Assembly (NCBI GenBank): GCA_964644705.1
Contig: CAZXYF010000001.1
Span: 1 to 64,000, forward strand
Direction: 5' to 3'
Length of the DNA stretch: 64,000 nucleotides
Source of the DNA: CAZXYF01 sp964644705
Lineage (GTDB): Bacteria > Planctomycetota > Brocadiia > SM23-32
The stretch's first letter is position 1; every line of letters begins with the position of its first letter. Of the stretch, positions 18,356-27,096 are shown piece by piece. Below the pieces are notes generated by a model. It saw only the letters and a list, made by a program, of their open reading frames with translations, searched no databases and had not been told where the DNA came from. A program made the position numbers and the translations under genes.

Positions 18356-19939
18356 TTACTCACCGGCGGCCTTCACATCGAAAATCGACAGTTCCCGGTC
18401 GGTCAGTCCGACACCCCGGAGGTGTTCGCGGTTTCCGCGCAGACTCTCGATGGAGTTGATACCCATGCCGCCCATCATTTCCTTGATTTCAAGCGACCAA
18501 CCGCGCAGCAGGTTGGTCAGACGTCGGACGGCGATGTCGGGGTTGAGGCGGCGCGTAAGATCGGGATCCTGCGTCGCGATACCCCAGTTACACTTGCCGG
18601 TGTAGCATTTCTGGCACATGTGACAGCCCATCGATACGAGTGCGGCGGTACCGATGTAAACGGCGTCGGCGCCCAGTGCGATGGCCTTGACCACATCGGC
18701 GCTGCAGCGGATTCCGCCGCCGGCGACCACGCTGGCCTGATTGCGGATACCTTCCTCGCGCAGGCGGGAATCGACGGCCGCCAGGGCAAATTCGGTGGGC
18801 ATGCCCACATTGTTTCGGATCATCGTGGGCGCGGCACCCGTTCCGCCGCGGTAACCGTCTATCGCCACAATATCGGCTCCTGCCCGAACGCATCCGCTGG
18901 CGATCGGTGCCACATTGTGCACGGCGGATATCTTGACCGAGACGGGCTTTTCGTAGCGCGTGGCTTCCTTGATAGCGTAGATTAGCTGCCGCAAATCCTC
19001 GATGGAATAGATATCGTGGTGTGGAGCGGGAGACAGGGCGTCGGTTCCTTCGGGGATCATCCGCGTCTGGGAAACCTCGGCGTCCACCTTTTCACCGGGC
19101 AGATGCCCACCGATACCCGGTTTGGCTCCCTGCCCGATTTTGATCTCCACGGCCGACGCCGAATTGAGGTATTCAGGATCGACTCCGAAACGTCCGGACG
19201 CCACCTGCACGATCATATTGTCGCCGTAAGGGCGTATGTCCTTATGCAGGCCACCTTCGCCACTGTTGGCGAATGTGCCACTATCTCTGGCCGCCCGGGC
19301 CAGGGCAATCGAGGCGTTGTAGCTGATGGATCCGTAGCTCATGGCGCTGAACATGATGGGGGTTTCGAGTTTCAGCTGTGGGGGAACCTCGGTTTTCAGC
19401 TCGGTTTCGCCGTCGCCGTTTTGCTCCAGCTCCACAGCGTTTGGCTTGCGGCCAAGATACGTCGTCAGTTCCATCGGCTCGCGCAGGGGATCGATCGAGG
19501 GGTTGGTGACCTGGCTCGCGTTGAGGATCAGTTTCTCCCAGTAAATGGTATCCTCCGAGTCGTTCCCCATACCCGAGAGCAGGACGCCGCCGGTTTCCGC
19601 CTGTTTGTACACGTTGCGCAGGGCGTCGGAGTCCCAGTTGCCATTGGGTCGGAACTCCCGTTCGCTCTTCTTGATATCAATGGCGTCGGTGGGGCAGAGG
19701 GTGGCACACCGATGGCATCCCACGCAGGAGGCGTTCTCGCTCTGCATCTGATCTGTGTCCGCGTCATACTCATGCACTTCGTTGCTGCACTGCTGGGCAC
19801 AGACCTCACACTGGATGCAGCGTTCCGGATCGCGTTCGATGCGGAAATCCGGGTCGATTAGCCATTGTTTGGGGTTGGGTATTTGACAGCGGGTATTCTG
19901 GCCGTCGTCAGGTGTTTGTTGGTTTTGTTGGTCTGTCAT
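18356..19939 (-). CDS. Archaeal-type glutamate synthase catalytic subunit (FMN domain with ferredoxin module)
   Basis: The 527 residues carry a double [4Fe-4S] module (CIQCEVCAQQC and CVGCHRCATLCP, about residues 41-110) and then the FMN-binding TIM barrel of glutamate synthase: SYGSISYNASIALARA, EIKIGQGAKPGIGGHLPG, DGYRGGTGAAPTMI, ASVVAGGGIRCSADV. The [3Fe-4S] cysteines are in MGCHMCQKCYTGKCNWGI. It makes glutamate from 2-oxoglutarate and the ammonia delivered by the glutaminase subunit next door. The start follows AAAGAGGTAA. Bacterial GltB normally fuses this domain with the amidotransferase and GXGXG domains; here all three are separate genes. Confidence 0.94.
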   Translation of the reverse strand: MTDQQNQQTPDDGQNTRCQIPNPKQWLIDPDFRIERDPERCIQCEVCAQQCSNEVHEYDADTDQMQSENASCVGCHRCATLCPTDAIDIKKSEREFRPNGNWDSDALRNVYKQAETGGVLLSGMGNDSEDTIYWEKLILNASQVTNPSIDPLREPMELTTYLGRKPNAVELEQNGDGETELKTEVPPQLKLETPIMFSAMSYGSISYNASIALARAARDSGTFANSGEGGLHKDIRPYGDNMIVQVASGRFGVDPEYLNSASAVEIKIGQGAKPGIGGHLPGEKVDAEVSQTRMIPEGTDALSPAPHHDIYSIEDLRQLIYAIKEATRYEKPVSVKISAVHNVAPIASGCVRAGADIVAIDGYRGGTGAAPTMIRNNVGMPTEFALAAVDSRLREEGIRNQASVVAGGGIRCSADVVKAIALGADAVYIGTAALVSMGCHMCQKCYTGKCNWGIATQDPDLTRRLNPDIAVRRLTNLLRGWSLEIKEMMGGMGINSIESLRGNREHLRGVGLTDRELSIFDVKAAGE

Positions 19940-19975
19940 TGCTTTACCTCTTTTCGGAAGGGTAATGGAAGCATA

Positions 19976-21088
19976 TCAGGCGCATTCATCGGTCGCGGAA
20001 TCCGTCGTCTGGAGCCGGCCGATGACCGGCTCCCCGCCCGCCGGTCGCCAGAGTTGGTCGGGGGACTGACAGATGGTACGGATGGCTGATTCTTCACTGG
20101 CCACATACAGCTTATCCGCTTTTCGTGCAGCCACCATGGGGCGCAGCTTGATCCGATCATTGAACCCGATCATGCCTCCGCTGTGACCGACAAGCACGGA
20201 GAAGGGGCCGTTGAGCAGAGCGCCACCGTAAACCGTGCGAATTGTGCGCGCCAGTTCTGCCTCATCGTCCGGCATCCGATCGATCTGTTCCCAGAATGGA
20301 GGCGCCAGGGCGGTGCAGGCATGCTCCACCGGCAGGCCGTGTTTTCGGATCAGCAGGTCAAACATGTAGGTGATGACTTCCGTATCGGTGTGGAACGCGC
20401 AGTGATAACCGAAGTTGTCGAGGTATCTTCTGTTGATGCCGTAGGAGGAGATTTCGCCGTTGTGGACGACCGACCAATCCAGCAGCCCAAACGGATGCGC
20501 GCCGCCCCACCATCCGGTGGTGTTTGTGGGGAACCGGCCGTGCGCCGTCCAGATGTAGGCCTCGTATTCATCCAGCCGGAAAAACTCCCCGATCTCCTCA
20601 GGGTAACCCAGGCCTTTGAACACACCCATGTTTTTCCCGCTGGAGAACACGAAAGTCCCGTCGATGGTCGTGTTGAGTTCCATCACCAGGTCCACCATCA
20701 CATCTTTCTCCGTTTTATCGTACTTCCGGGTCAACTCCTCTTCCCGCAGGTCCAGAAAATAGCGGTGGAGGAGGGGACGCTGCTTGATGGCATCCAGTTG
20801 CCGGATGGGGATCGGTTCCTGATGCCGGACCTCACATCGGTCGGCCAGAAATTCTTCAGCCTTTTGCTTGCTGGCATCATCGTCGAACATGATGTGCAGG
20901 GCATAACTGTCTCTGTGTTCGGGATATATTCCGTATGCCGCGAACCCACCACCCAGTCCGTTGGCGCGTTCGTGCATATTGGCGATGGAGCGGATGATCA
21001 GTTCGCCGCTGAGTAGCTCACCGCTCTCGGACATGAGGCCGCTGATGGAGCAACCGCTGATATCTTTATGGGGCAGGGGATTCTGCAT
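19976..21088 (-). CDS. Class II glutamine amidotransferase subunit of glutamate synthase
   Basis: The 370-residue protein matches the N-terminal amidotransferase domain of GltB as a free subunit. It supplies ammonia from glutamine. The probable nucleophile is Cys13 in DISGCSISGLM; a propeptide would have to be removed to expose it. Other family features are FPTNTTGWWGGAHPF, VVHNGEISSYG and FHTDTEVITYMFD. AGGAGGAAT stands just before the ATG. It is the first gene of the split glutamate synthase operon, 37 bases ahead of the catalytic subunit. Confidence 0.91.
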   Translation of the reverse strand: MQNPLPHKDISGCSISGLMSESGELLSGELIIRSIANMHERANGLGGGFAAYGIYPEHRDSYALHIMFDDDASKQKAEEFLADRCEVRHQEPIPIRQLDAIKQRPLLHRYFLDLREEELTRKYDKTEKDVMVDLVMELNTTIDGTFVFSSGKNMGVFKGLGYPEEIGEFFRLDEYEAYIWTAHGRFPTNTTGWWGGAHPFGLLDWSVVHNGEISSYGINRRYLDNFGYHCAFHTDTEVITYMFDLLIRKHGLPVEHACTALAPPFWEQIDRMPDDEAELARTIRTVYGGALLNGPFSVLVGHSGGMIGFNDRIKLRPMVAARKADKLYVASEESAIRTICQSPDQLWRPAGGEPVIGRLQTTDSATDECA

Positions 21089-21126
21089 TATTATTCCTCC
21101 TGGCTGTTGGTGAGTGTGGTCAACTC

Positions 21127-21180
21127 TTTTCTCAATTCTGGAGCCCCATCCACTTTCCGGGGTGCCAGCACTGAGAAAAA
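21127..21180 (-). promoter_or_regulatory. Long hairpin in the leader of the glutamate synthase operon
   Basis: TTTTCTCA and TGAGAAAA form an 8-bp outer stem; inside it CTGG/CCAG and CCCC/GGGG continue the pairing. It lies about 39 bases upstream of the first gene, on the minus-strand transcript. A terminator or attenuator is possible; I recognise no riboswitch consensus. Confidence 0.45.
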
Positions 21181-21343
21181 AGTGGCCATCAGAAGCTATT
21201 CTCAGAGATAGATCAGGCGAGGACGGTCCGTGCTCCGCCCTCGCCCGTACCCAGCAGCCGAATGCCGGGTGTAAACGACTATCTGGTGTTGGATCAGCCC
21301 GATATCACGGTTATCGGGGCAACACCGCTACTTTTTGTGTTGA

Positions 21344-21376
21344 GTTGGGCGTGCACCGGGTGGTCACACGCCCAAC
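21344..21376 (-). terminator. Hairpin just after glnA, possible terminator
   Basis: GTTGGGCGTG pairs perfectly with CACGCCCAAC, 12 bases beyond the glnA stop. No U-tract follows on the glnA strand, so intrinsic termination is uncertain. Confidence 0.5.
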
Positions 21377-21387
21377 GCCAACATCAG

Positions 21388-22725
21388 TTAGAGGATTGAC
21401 AGGTAATTGTCGAGCTCATAGTTGCTCACGTGGGTGCGGTACCCATCCCATTCGATCTTTTTGTTCTCGATGAACTTCTCGAAAACGTGGTCACCCAGCG
21501 CCTCGCGGACCAGTTCGCTGTCCTCGGTCGCTTCGATGGCCTCGCCGAGGTTTCCGGGCAGGGCTGTAATACCATGTTCCGCTCGCTCCTCCTCGGACAT
21601 CTCAAAGATGTCGGACTCGACCGGATCACAGAGTTCATATCCCTCTTCCACGCCTTTGAGGCCGGCCGCAAGCATCACGGCGAAAGCCAGATAAGGATTG
21701 CACGCGGGATCGGGACAGCGCACTTCCATGCGAGTTGCCTTCTCGTTGCCCGGTTTGTACATCGGCACTCGGACCAGGGCGGACCGATTCCGCCGCGCCC
21801 ACGACACATACACCGGTGCTTCGTAGCCGGGTACCAGACGCTTGTAGGAGTTAACCCACTGGGCGATGACCGAGCAGATCTCACGGGAATGTTTAAGAAT
21901 ACCGGCGATGTAGGAGCGCGCCAGATCCGACAGATGATAGGGCGCATCGGCATCAAAAAACGCGTTCCGGTCGCCTTCAAACAGGGACATGTGGGTGTGC
22001 ATGCCGCTGCCGTTTTCCCCGAATATGGGCTTGGGCATGAAGGTGGCATAAGCGTCGTGGGACATGGCAATTTCTTTGACCGTCAGCCGGTATGTCATGG
22101 CGTAATCGGCCATTTTGAGCGCCTCAGCATAACGAAGATCAATTTCATGCTGGCTGGGCGCAACCTCGTGATGGCTGTATTCCACCGGAATGTCCATCTG
22201 TTCCAGAGTGAGAATGGTATCACGACGGAGGTCACTGGCCACGTCCAACGGCGTCAGGTCGAAATAGCCGCCGGCATCGAGCTCCTGGGTGGACTCATCG
22301 TCCTCGAAGTAGAAAAATTCGAGTTCCGGGCCCACGAACAGGTCGTATCCCATGTCCTTTGCTTTTTGGAGATTGCGTTTGAGCACGTAGCGAGGATCCC
22401 CCTCATAGGGAGTGCCATCCGGTTTAAGGATGTCGCAGAACATCCGGCCGACGGCTCCACCCTCGGTGGGGCGCCATGGCAGAATGGTGAATGTTGATGG
22501 ATCGGGCATAGCGATCATGTCGCTTTCTTCGATCCGCGCATATCCCTCGATGGATGAACCGTCGAAGCCCATTCCATCCTCGAGAGCGCCTTCGAGTTCA
22601 TCGGCCGTAATCGCGAAGCTTTTCAGCGATCCCAGCACATCGGTGAACCAGAACCGGATAAACTTCACATCCTCCTCCATCACTTTCCGCAAAACGTCTT
22701 CTTTGTCCATATCGCAGTTGGACAT
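21388..22725 (-). CDS. glnA: Glutamine synthetase type I
   Basis: Cytoplasmic dodecameric enzyme making glutamine from glutamate, ammonia and ATP. The 445-residue length from the ATG at 22725 and the absence of a long insertion resemble the shorter GSI-alpha form of Bacillus. Visible motifs are FIRFWFTDVLGSLK, MGFDGSSIEGYA, the catalytic GPELEFFYF, NGSGMHTHMSL and the loop VPGYEAPVYVSWARRNRSALVR. No NLYDLP-like adenylylation tyrosine is apparent near the C-terminus. An open frame extends 36 codons upstream, but the sigma-54 promoter at 22822-22837 and GGGAG before 22725 argue for the shorter form. Confidence 0.96.
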   Translation of the reverse strand: MSNCDMDKEDVLRKVMEEDVKFIRFWFTDVLGSLKSFAITADELEGALEDGMGFDGSSIEGYARIEESDMIAMPDPSTFTILPWRPTEGGAVGRMFCDILKPDGTPYEGDPRYVLKRNLQKAKDMGYDLFVGPELEFFYFEDDESTQELDAGGYFDLTPLDVASDLRRDTILTLEQMDIPVEYSHHEVAPSQHEIDLRYAEALKMADYAMTYRLTVKEIAMSHDAYATFMPKPIFGENGSGMHTHMSLFEGDRNAFFDADAPYHLSDLARSYIAGILKHSREICSVIAQWVNSYKRLVPGYEAPVYVSWARRNRSALVRVPMYKPGNEKATRMEVRCPDPACNPYLAFAVMLAAGLKGVEEGYELCDPVESDIFEMSEEERAEHGITALPGNLGEAIEATEDSELVREALGDHVFEKFIENKKIEWDGYRTHVSNYELDNYLSIL

Positions 22726-22821
22726 TGTCGTGACTCCCAACACAAAGTAAAAACTATAACCGTGCGAACCAGAGATTTTCTGTCGGTGGCCGGCGCGCAC
22801 CGGCCGTTCACCCAAACATTG

Positions 22822-22837
22822 CGCAACTACCATGCCA
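22822..22837 (-). promoter_or_regulatory. Sigma-54 promoter of glnA
   Basis: On the minus strand TGGCAT-N5-TTGCG, with GG and GC exactly 10 bases apart, as in the -24/-12 consensus TGGCAC-N5-TTGCA. It lies about 97 bases before the glnA ATG. Confidence 0.8.
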
Positions 22838-22925
22838 CGACGTCTGGCAAACCTGTAACGTTATGCGCAGGAATAAGATAACAGGTATATGCGAATATAG
22901 ACCATGCCGAATCGTGCTTGTGGGC

Positions 22926-22942
22926 TGCACAAGGGTGGTGCA
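22926..22942. promoter_or_regulatory. NtrC-type enhancer site upstream of glnA
   Basis: TGCAC-N7-GTGCA, a perfect match to the 17-bp NtrC-type dyad, 89 bases upstream of the -24 element. A second, overlapping 17-bp palindrome (CTTGTG-N5-CACAAG) and TGGTGC-N11-GCACCA close by add to a dense operator region. The protein that binds is not shown by the sequence. Confidence 0.7.
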
Positions 22943-23126
22943 TGTCGGAGTTGGTGCATTGTTGTTGGGCACCACAGGGGGGCATTTGGTGGGGAAGTGA
23001 CTGATAATTTTGTGTGGGGCGGAAGAATGCTGAGATGGTGAGATCGGATCGCCAGTTCTATTCAGTGGGTTCTGGGATTGGGCAGCGTGGCTCTGGTGGC
23101 TGTCGCGAGTGTTTTGTCGGGGGCAC

Positions 23127-23155
23127 TTGACATCTGTGACGCTGTTGCGTATATT
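23127..23155 (+). promoter_or_regulatory. Strong promoter of the rpsB-tsf operon
   Basis: TTGACA, exactly 17 bases, TATATT. Five of six -10 positions and the full -35 match. Confidence 0.82.
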
Positions 23156-23161
23156 ATCGTT

Positions 23162-23412
23162 CCACTTCGACGCTGTTTTGCGGGGCTTTAAATCCTTGAA
23201 ACTAGGGATGGGAAACCATTCCAACTTATTGGCAACGCGAAACAGGTCACGTCTTCCAATCAAGACGATTCCGGAGTGCCTTCATCTGGCGGATAATTCC
23301 CCTGACGTCAAGCGATATCAATGTGCCCCGCTGCGTTACCGGATTATCTGACCATTCTTTACATAAGAGAACTTTAAGGGCGCATGTATCCAGAGGAGCG
23401 ATCGAACAAGTT
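23162..23412 (+). other. Long 5' leader of rpsB
   Basis: About 250 untranslated bases between the promoter and the rpsB ATG. Ribosomal S2 leaders are often autoregulatory. I see only small stems here (for example GTCTT...AAGAC near 23255) and cannot match a known motif. Confidence 0.4.
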
Positions 23413-24171
23413 ATGGATATCGATGTAAAAGATCTGATTCAGGCTGGCGTCCATTTTGGTCACCGTAGCAGCAGATGGAATCCCAAGATGGAACCCTATA
23501 TATACAAGAAACGTAATCTGATACACATAATTGACCTGGAAAAGACGCTTTACGGCCTGGTTGCCGGTAAAAAAGTGGCGGCCGCGGTGGCGGAGCGTGG
23601 TGAATATGTTTTGTTTGCCGGAACGAAACGCCAGGCGGAACCGATCATTGAACGTGAAGCGGAACGGTGTGGAATGCCATATGTGGCTGAACGCTGGCCG
23701 GGCGGGTTGCTGACCAATTATGTCACCATCCGCAAACGATTGGACCGCCTCGATGAGCTGGAGGATCTGGAAAGAACCGGTCGAATCGAACAGTACAGTA
23801 AGAAAATGATTTCCTCTCTGCGCCGGGAAAAGCAAAAGATTCTGCGAAACCTCGGTGGCGTGCGCGACATGGACCGGTTGCCGGGGCTGGTTGTGATAGT
23901 CGATCCTGCGCGTGAGTCCATTGCAGTTCGTGAGGCCGTAAAACTGGGGATTCCCACCATTGCCTGGATGGATACCAATGGGGATCCAGAAGACATTGAT
24001 ATAGTGGTTCCCGCGAACGACGACGCTATCGGCTCGATTGAGATTTTTGCGCGCACAATGGCTGATGGCGTTCTTGAAGGGCGTGAACGCGCTGAAGTCG
24101 GCAAAGAGGAATCCAAAAAGCAAGAAGAAGACAAGGAACAGGCGGAGTCAGGGGAACAGGATAAAGAATGA
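23413..24171 (+). CDS. rpsB: 30S ribosomal protein S2
   Basis: Starts MDIDVKDLIQAGVHFGHRS, the typical S2 N-terminus, at the ATG at 23413; AGAGGAG lies rather far (14 bases) upstream. Conserved S2 blocks include WNPKM, IHIIDLEKT, ERWPGGLLTNY and the C-terminal IPTIAWMDTNGDP. The last 25 residues are a Lys/Glu/Gln-rich tail beyond the usual domain. It is followed by tsf with a 67-base gap, the common bacterial order. Confidence 0.97.
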   Translation: MDIDVKDLIQAGVHFGHRSSRWNPKMEPYIYKKRNLIHIIDLEKTLYGLVAGKKVAAAVAERGEYVLFAGTKRQAEPIIEREAERCGMPYVAERWPGGLLTNYVTIRKRLDRLDELEDLERTGRIEQYSKKMISSLRREKQKILRNLGGVRDMDRLPGLVVIVDPARESIAVREAVKLGIPTIAWMDTNGDPEDIDIVVPANDDAIGSIEIFARTMADGVLEGRERAEVGKEESKKQEEDKEQAESGEQDKE

Positions 24172-24238
24172 TCTGCTGGCTGTCTGCGCTGAAGCATAGA
24201 GGAAATTATCGACTTTTGAACCTCAGGAGAAAAAAACG

Positions 24239-24868
24239 ATGGGTGTGTCTGCACAGGAAGTAAAGGAATTGCGGGATAAAACGGGTGCCGGGATGATGGA
24301 TTGCAAGGAGGCTCTGGTCGAGGCGGATGGTGATCAGGACCAGGCAATGACTGTTTTGCGCGAGAAGGGCAAGGCCGATGCTGAGGAACGTAGCGCGCGT
24401 TCGGCTGATGAGGGCATTATCGCGCACTATGTGCATGGGAACAACAAAATTGGAGTCCTCATTGAGTTCAATTGCGAAACGGACTTTGTTGCCCGAAACG
24501 AGGATTTCCAGGAACTCGGCGAGGAAATGGCAATGCAAATTGCCGCGATGGATCCTATGGCCATACGTCGGGAGGATATTCCGGACGAAGTTGTTGAACG
24601 CGAGCGCCAGATTTATGCCAAGCATGCAGCCGATAAACCCGATCACGTCGTGGAGCAAATTGTCGATGGCAAAATGGAAAAATTCTTTTCCAAGGCGTGT
24701 TTAATGGAACAGGAATACATCCGCGACAACGACAAGACCATTCAAGATCTCGTTGATGAAATGGTCAGTGTGGTGGGGGAGAAGATTCGCGTATCGCGCT
24801 TCGAGCGGATGGAAGTGGGCGGTGCCGGTGAATCTGAGGATACCGGAGACGAAACCTCCGAAGAATAG
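24239..24868 (+). CDS. tsf: Translation elongation factor Ts
   Basis: Guanine exchange factor for EF-Tu. The 209 residues begin with the UBA-like domain (VKELRDKTGAGMMDCKEAL) and contain the core GVLIEFNCETDFVARN. Like several PVC forms it is short, with one core subdomain reduced, and it ends in an acidic tail. AGGAG lies in front of the ATG. Confidence 0.97.
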   Translation: MGVSAQEVKELRDKTGAGMMDCKEALVEADGDQDQAMTVLREKGKADAEERSARSADEGIIAHYVHGNNKIGVLIEFNCETDFVARNEDFQELGEEMAMQIAAMDPMAIRREDIPDEVVERERQIYAKHAADKPDHVVEQIVDGKMEKFFSKACLMEQEYIRDNDKTIQDLVDEMVSVVGEKIRVSRFERMEVGGAGESEDTGDETSEE

Positions 24869-24918
24869 CCCCCGTATGTTGCCCACTTTTTGTGCGCGCT
24901 GGCTCCGGGAGACCTACT

Positions 24919-25656
24919 ATGACCCCACAATCCACCCATGAACAAGCTCTGTTGAAACTCAGTGGCAGCGCTCTCGGGCCCGAGGGCGCCATGGGGATTG
25001 ATGAGGAACAAGTTGAGTATATCAGTTCGGAGATCGTGTCCGCCCGGGAGGTCTGTTCGCGGCTTGCCGTGGTGATTGGCGGCGGAAATATCATGCGCGG
25101 TGCCAGCTTCTGCCCCGACGGGGAGGGGAGATTACGGGCGGATCATGCCGGCATGCTTGCGACTTCCGTCAATGCTCTTGTTCTTCAGGACAGTCTGGAA
25201 GCCCGCGGTATTACTACTGCCATCTATAGTGGGCTGGCGGTGGAGGAAGCCATACCGCCATTTGAGAGGGAGAAAGCCCGTGAAGATCTGCACGCGCAGC
25301 GCGTGGTTATTCTGTCAGGCGGTACGGGTAATCCGCTCTTCACCACGGACACGGCGGCCGCTCTGCGTGGGATCCAACTCGGAGTGGATGTCGTGTTGAA
25401 AGCCACTCGCGTGGATGGTGTTTTCAGCTCGGACCCGGAACAATCCGATGATGCAGAATTTTTTGATCGTCTGGGATATCACGAAGTACTGTCGCGTCGA
25501 TTGGGAGTGATGGATTTATGTGCCGTCTCCCTCTGTATGGAGCATGCAATGCCCGTGCGAGTTTTCAACTATAAGCAGAAAGATAATATTCGCCGCGCAC
25601 TGGCCGGGCAAAATATTGGGACTCTTATAGGAACCGAAAGCCATGGATATGGATGA
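24919..25656 (+). CDS. pyrH: Uridylate kinase (UMP kinase)
   Basis: Hexameric bacterial UMP kinase of the amino-acid kinase fold, first step from UMP to UTP and CTP. Motifs: LLKLSGSALGP, VVIGGGNIMRGA, GGTGNPLFTTDTAA and KATRVDGVFSSDPE. I start at 24919, after GGGAGACC; nine upstream in-frame codons lack a ribosome site. The order tsf-pyrH-frr is conserved in many bacteria. Confidence 0.96.
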   Translation: MTPQSTHEQALLKLSGSALGPEGAMGIDEEQVEYISSEIVSAREVCSRLAVVIGGGNIMRGASFCPDGEGRLRADHAGMLATSVNALVLQDSLEARGITTAIYSGLAVEEAIPPFEREKAREDLHAQRVVILSGGTGNPLFTTDTAAALRGIQLGVDVVLKATRVDGVFSSDPEQSDDAEFFDRLGYHEVLSRRLGVMDLCAVSLCMEHAMPVRVFNYKQKDNIRRALAGQNIGTLIGTESHGYG

Positions 25657-26203
25657 GACTCTTCTTGATGCCGAGCAACGGATGGAAAAAGCCGTAAGTG
25701 TTTTTGCCGACGAACTGAAGGGGATACGAGCCGGTACGGCCAACCCCGGATTGGTTGAAAATATACGAGTTGATTATTACGGATCAAAAACCCCGCTCAA
25801 ACAGATAGCTAATATAGGCGTGCCCGACCCGCAGCTGATTGTCATCAAGCCCTACGATCCCAGCTGCATCGAGGATGTGGCGAAGGCTATTCAGAAGAGT
25901 GATCTTGGCATACATCCTCAGAATGACGGAAAAGTGATCAGACTGGCGGTGCCCGGGCTGAGCGAAGAACGGCGAGATCAGCTTGTGAATCGGGTGAAGG
26001 AATCGGCAGAGGATGCCCGGGTGGCCATTCGCAATATACGTCGGGATGCCAACAAACAATTGGATAAGTTGGAAGACAAATCAGAAATTAGTGAAGATGA
26101 TTGCCGGCGTGGACAGGAACACATCCAGGAGCTTACTGACGAATATACGCAGGAAGTTGACGATATGCTGGAGAGAAAGACCGAGGATATCCGTAAAGTT
26201 TGA
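25643..26203 (+). CDS. frr: Ribosome recycling factor
   Basis: With EF-G it splits the ribosome after termination. The 186 residues show the three-helix bundle and the conserved IRAGTANPGLVENIRVDYYG and RNIRRDANKQLDKL. It overlaps the pyrH stop by 14 bases, implying translational coupling; an in-frame ATG at 25649 is an alternative start. Confidence 0.97.
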   Translation: MDMDETLLDAEQRMEKAVSVFADELKGIRAGTANPGLVENIRVDYYGSKTPLKQIANIGVPDPQLIVIKPYDPSCIEDVAKAIQKSDLGIHPQNDGKVIRLAVPGLSEERRDQLVNRVKESAEDARVAIRNIRRDANKQLDKLEDKSEISEDDCRRGQEHIQELTDEYTQEVDDMLERKTEDIRKV

Positions 26204-26227
26204 ATTCTGATTGACACGCGACGGCGG

Positions 26228-26265
26228 CCGGATGTGGCGCAATTGAAAGCCACATCCGGTCTTTC
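26228..26265 (+). terminator. Terminator after frr
   Basis: CCGGATGTGGC pairs perfectly with GCCACATCCGG, followed by TCTTTC. The U-tract is short. Confidence 0.75.
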
Positions 26266-26315
26266 GCATTGATGTATCGCGGTATTGGTTCCCTCACCGG
26301 AGGAGGAAAGAGCGG

Positions 26316-26909
26316 ATGACTATACCCAATTATCTCACCCTTGCCCGTCTGGCCCTGGCCCCGGTTTTTATCGGGTTATACGTATCGGATGGGACCACGG
26401 CAGCGGTGGCAGCGCTGGTGGTTGCCGTCACATTTGAGATTACGGACCTGCTGGATGGCTACATCGCCCGTTCCTACGATCAGGTGAGCTCGATTGGCAA
26501 ACTGATCGACCCAATGGCCGACAGTATATCCAGATTCAGCGTATTTCTGGCCTTTGTCACCGAAAGTTCCGTTCGGTCGGATCCCTGGCCTGTACTGCTG
26601 GTGGCCATGATCTTCTACCGTGATGCCATCGTTGCCTACATCCGCATATTTGCCGCCTCAACCGGTATGGTTCTGGCGGCTCGAACGAGCGGCAAGGTGA
26701 AGGCAGTGGTTCAGGGCACGGGTATCGCCATTTTTCTCACCGTACGAATGCTGGCGCATTTCTATTCCTCGCTGCAACCGTATCTGCAAATGGTCTTTTA
26801 TGGTGTTATGTGCCCGATAGTGGTGATAACTATCTGGTCAGCAATCGATTACGTAACGTCCAACCGAAGCGCAATACAGGCCATGACGGAGCACGATAAC
26901 GTTGCATGA
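26316..26909 (+). CDS. pgsA: CDP-diacylglycerol-glycerol-3-phosphate 3-phosphatidyltransferase
   Basis: Inner-membrane enzyme committing CDP-diacylglycerol to phosphatidylglycerol and cardiolipin. The CDP-alcohol phosphotransferase motif DG-x2-AR-x8-G-x3-D-x3-D is complete at about residues 48-70 (LDGYIARS...GKLIDPMADS). About five TM segments, 197 residues, normal length. AGGAGGAAAG precedes the ATG. It follows the frr terminator by 50 bases and may start from read-through or its own weak promoter. Confidence 0.92.
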   Translation: MTIPNYLTLARLALAPVFIGLYVSDGTTAAVAALVVAVTFEITDLLDGYIARSYDQVSSIGKLIDPMADSISRFSVFLAFVTESSVRSDPWPVLLVAMIFYRDAIVAYIRIFAASTGMVLAARTSGKVKAVVQGTGIAIFLTVRMLAHFYSSLQPYLQMVFYGVMCPIVVITIWSAIDYVTSNRSAIQAMTEHDNVA

Positions 26910-26934
26910 GGGGATGTGGATCTCGGTCGTTAAG

Positions 26935-26963
26935 TTGAATGGAAGACGTTGTACCTGTATAAT
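26935..26963 (+). promoter_or_regulatory. Promoter of hppA
   Basis: TTGAAT, exactly 17 bases, TATAAT, about 134 bases before the start codon. The -10 is perfect. Confidence 0.75.
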
Positions 26964-27096
26964 CCCTGCCTATTCTGAAAGTCCATATTGAGTTGTTTCA
27001 CGACTCGTCCTCACTTTTTCCATCCGGGTCCGGGGTACGACTGTACCCGCATTACCCGGAGAATCTTTGTTTACGTCAGAGGCTGGAGGATCGTTG

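Noticed and set aside
21089..21387. Sigma-54 promoter for the glutamate synthase operon
   Set aside because: Candidate TGGCAC at about 21165 (minus) lacks GC at the required 10-base spacing.
21430..22497. 355-codon open frame on the plus strand
   Set aside because: Antisense to glnA, shadow of its codon bias.
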